NCBI GenBank assembly: GCA_002469805.1
Contig: DKNW01000141.1
Location: 1 to 7,466, forward strand
Length of the DNA: 7,466 nt
DNA from: Rhodobiaceae bacterium UBA7378
GTDB lineage: Bacteria > Pseudomonadota > Alphaproteobacteria > RS24
Reading direction: 5' to 3'
In this document: piece after piece, positions 5,871 to 7,466 of the stretch
How positions within the stretch are numbered: the first letter of the stretch is position 1
Layout: each line of letters starts with the position of its first letter
Position numbers and translations under genes: made by a program
The notes under the pieces: model-generated
Told to the model about the DNA's origin: nothing
Database searches by the model: none
What the model saw: only the letters and a program-made list of their open reading frames with translations

Positions 5871-6064
5871 GGTGCGCGCAACGCCGAATTTGGCTGGCCT
5901 ACCAGATAGGTCTTGGCGCCGTTCGACAGCGATAAACGCATAAAGGCCGGTAGCGTCGATAACAAACCCAGACACAACCTCACCGAGGTCATGCACGCCC
6001 AAATACAATTGAGGAAGGGCGTGCGGATAGCGGGTATCCGAGATAGATCGTTAAAAAAAGACAT
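5867..6064 (-). CDS. Possible small protein of 65 residues, unknown family
   Basis: I do not recognise this product. The reading frame starts at ATG 6064 with AGGA six bases upstream (6074-6071 on the minus strand), a good ribosome binding site. It runs 69 bases downstream of the serine hydrolase gene on the same strand, so it could be the second gene of that transcript. The peptide starts MSFFNDLSR and has a moderately hydrophobic middle with three cysteines (CIWACMTSVRLCLGLLS), possibly one membrane-associated helix. It ends in NSALRAP. Seven T's occur in codons 2-4. Its stop shares the palindromic TTAA (5867-5870) with the stop of the dipeptidase. Against it being real: the composition is unusual (high Leu and Cys), no motif is seen, and another minus-strand frame over the same bases is also open. 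If it is not a gene, 5871-6133 is simply intergenic. Confidence 0.33.
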   Translation of the reverse strand: MSFFNDLSRIPAIRTPFLNCIWACMTSVRLCLGLLSTLPAFMRLSLSNGAKTYLVGQPNSALRAP

Positions 6065-6067
6065 TAG

Positions 6068-6091
6068 GTTTCCTGAATTTGCGTTTCCTGA
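6068..6091. repeat. Direct repeat of 9 bases, period 15
   Basis: GTTTCCTGA occurs at 6068-6076 and again at 6083-6091. On the minus strand this gives two copies of TCAGGAAAC, each with an AGGA ribosome-binding-like core, just before the small ORF start at 6064. The copy nearest the ATG is correctly spaced. It may be a chance short duplication. Confidence 0.5.
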
Positions 6092-6133
6092 CTGAAGGAA
6101 CAATTTATTGGTTTTTCGAGATAACGACCTTGG

Positions 6134-7465
6134 TCAATTTAGCCGGTCATCGAGAATAGATTGATATGTTAACCCCCACATATCCTGCCGCAAGGTGGTG
6201 CGATGGGGTACGACCTGCGCAACAAACATGCCAATCAATTCATTGCGCGGGTCTATCCAAAAGAATGTGCCAGCCGCACCGCCCCAGAAAAAGCTGTCAT
6301 CCGGCATGGCAAGTTTCGAGAGCCCTTGATCTTTGATAACCCCGAACCCCAGACCAAACCCGATGCCTTCGTTTAACTGAATGCTGGTCATGCGCTGCAA
6401 TGGCTCGGTGTCACCAACATGGTCGCGGCGCATCAGCGCCACGGTTGCTGGTGCCAATAGGCGAACCCCGTCCAGTTCGCCGCCATTGAGCAGCATGCGG
6501 GCGAAGCGCAGATAATCATGCGTCGTTGATAAAGGCCCACTGCCGCCGCTTTCAAACTTGCCGGTATCGCCATGGCTCATCACCAATTGCGGGTGCGCTG
6601 GCTCATGCCCGGGGCCGGAGGAACGGGCGAAGAAGCCTTTTTCACCAAATTGTTCAGTTATACCGCTTTGCGAATATAAAACCGCGAGCCGATCGGCGGT
6701 TGCGGGGTCGTATTTAAAGCCTGTATCAACCATGTTGAGTGGGTCGAAAATGCGGGTTTGTAAAAACGCGCCAAATGTCTGCCCAGACACCACCTCAACC
6801 AAACGCCCCAAAACGTCGGTCGACACTGCGTAATGCCATTTGGTGCCGGGGTCATATTTCAACGGCAATTTACCCAAATCAGTAACGAATTTGCTCAGAT
6901 CGGCTTGCGGATCGTTGATATTGCTTTGGCGATAAAGGTCCCCCAGAGGCGACAGGTCGAAATACCCATAGGTAAAACCAGCGCGATGGGTCAGCACATC
7001 ATGAATGGTTGGCTGGCGTGCCGCTTTGCGTACGGGCGGGTTTCCCGTTCCGGTTTCGGCGTCATACACTTGCAGGTTTGCCAGTTCGGGGATGTATTTG
7101 GCGATCGGGTCATGCAGCAAAAACTTGCCTTCTTCGAACAACATCATGACAGCAACCGAGGTAATTGGCTTGGTCATCGAGAAAAAGTGCAAAATTGTGT
7201 CGTCGGCGAGCGGTTTTTTGTTTTCCTGATCGGCATAGCCCCAATTTTGGGCGTAGACGATTTTGTTGTTCTGGAATATCACGGCGCGGGCGCCGACCAC
7301 CTGCTGGTCAGCAATTGCGGCGGTGTAATGCGTATTAATGCGGCTTAAGCGTGCCGGGTCGAAATTCAGGCTGTCGGATGGCGCGAACGTATTTAAGAAT
7401 ACCGCTGCGCCGCCAAGCAAAACCAGGGCGCCAAGTGCTTGTTTTATAGTTTTCATTTTTGTCAT
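6134..7465 (-). CDS. Serine hydrolase of the beta-lactamase/esterase (class C-like) family
   Basis: Exported serine hydrolase of the Pfam Beta-lactamase fold (PF00144), which holds class C beta-lactamases, D-aminopeptidases/carboxypeptidases and EstB-type esterases. The N-terminus (MKTIKQ, then a hydrophobic stretch to about residue 26) is a signal peptide or anchor. The nucleophile motif SxxK is SMTK (S96, K99), preceded by HFF and followed by PITSVAVMMLFEEGK. DVLTHRAGFTYG (156-167) is a conserved family block. The tyrosine motif is Y212 in WHYAVSTDVLG, without the Asn of true class C YxN. The third motif is WGGAAGT (394-400) rather than KTG, as in EstB-like esterases. At 443 residues it is longer than AmpC and typical for the esterase-type group. 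ATG 7465 abuts the window edge; ATG 7456 is equally plausible and gives a more typical signal peptide, and a ribosome binding site cannot be seen. An esterase or peptidase role is more likely than antibiotic resistance. Confidence 0.92.
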   Translation of the reverse strand: MTKMKTIKQALGALVLLGGAAVFLNTFAPSDSLNFDPARLSRINTHYTAAIADQQVVGARAVIFQNNKIVYAQNWGYADQENKKPLADDTILHFFSMTKPITSVAVMMLFEEGKFLLHDPIAKYIPELANLQVYDAETGTGNPPVRKAARQPTIHDVLTHRAGFTYGYFDLSPLGDLYRQSNINDPQADLSKFVTDLGKLPLKYDPGTKWHYAVSTDVLGRLVEVVSGQTFGAFLQTRIFDPLNMVDTGFKYDPATADRLAVLYSQSGITEQFGEKGFFARSSGPGHEPAHPQLVMSHGDTGKFESGGSGPLSTTHDYLRFARMLLNGGELDGVRLLAPATVALMRRDHVGDTEPLQRMTSIQLNEGIGFGLGFGVIKDQGLSKLAMPDDSFFWGGAAGTFFWIDPRNELIGMFVAQVVPHRTTLRQDMWGLTYQSILDDRLN

Positions 7466-7466
7466 C

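Noticed and set aside
5751..6008. Minus-strand frame beginning YLGVHDLGEV
   Set aside because: It starts at a TTG with no ribosome binding site and runs far into the antisense of the dipeptidase gene; kept only as the rival reading for the 5867-6064 region.
5913..6095. Plus-strand 60-codon frame after the dipeptidase
   Set aside because: TTG start, no Shine-Dalgarno sequence, highly charged composition without motif, and separated from the dipeptidase frame by two stops.
6833..7348. Open frame of 171 codons on the plus strand inside the serine hydrolase gene
   Set aside because: It lies antisense to the SxxK and THRAG motif region of a clear gene, and its composition and lack of motifs fit a shadow frame.
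1..7466. CRISPR array, transposon ends, phage genes or a defence system
   Set aside because: No regularly spaced repeats, transposase or integrase motifs, or nuclease/toxin domains were seen in either strand.

Overview
The window looks like chromosomal DNA of a Gram-negative alphaproteobacterium. The main evidence is a compact gene for the NDUFS4-type accessory subunit of respiratory complex I, which in bacteria is essentially an alphaproteobacterial gene. A lipid A-type late acyltransferase (so an LPS-bearing outer membrane) and several proteins with export signals agree with this. Base composition is moderate and similar across the genes. I see no insertion sequence, phage gene, CRISPR array, rRNA or tRNA. 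I cannot name the genus.

Layout. Positions 1-2210 (+): the tail of a major facilitator transporter, cut by the left edge, followed after 11 bases by a family 10 (fucosyltransferase-type) glycosyltransferase, probably one transcript. Positions 2212-3090 (-): an LpxL/HtrB-type acyltransferase that converges on the glycosyltransferase with one base between the stop codons. Positions 3091-3183: a short divergent promoter region. Positions 3184-4113 (+): an apparently exported protein of the metal-dependent cyclase (kynurenine formamidase-like) superfamily. Positions 4178-4483 (+): the NDUFS4-like complex I subunit. Positions 4602-5870 (+): an M19 (renal/membrane) dipeptidase with a signal peptide and an uncertain start. 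Positions 5867-6064 (-): a possible small ORF with a good ribosome binding site and no recognised family. Positions 6134-7465 (-): a serine hydrolase of the beta-lactamase/esterase fold, complete or nearly so at the right edge.

How the genes fit together. Two genes are envelope-building (glycosyltransferase, acyltransferase). Three products look exported and hydrolytic (cyclase, dipeptidase, serine hydrolase), and one is a respiratory-chain accessory subunit. Apart from the transporter-glycosyltransferase pair, nothing shows that these genes form one pathway; this reads as an ordinary, densely packed chromosomal segment. The points most worth checking are the start-site architecture of the dipeptidase, the structured DNA before it, the inverted repeats between cyclase and NDUFS4 genes, and the small minus-strand ORF at 5867-6064. 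I found no convincing novel defence, mobile or RNA-guided system.
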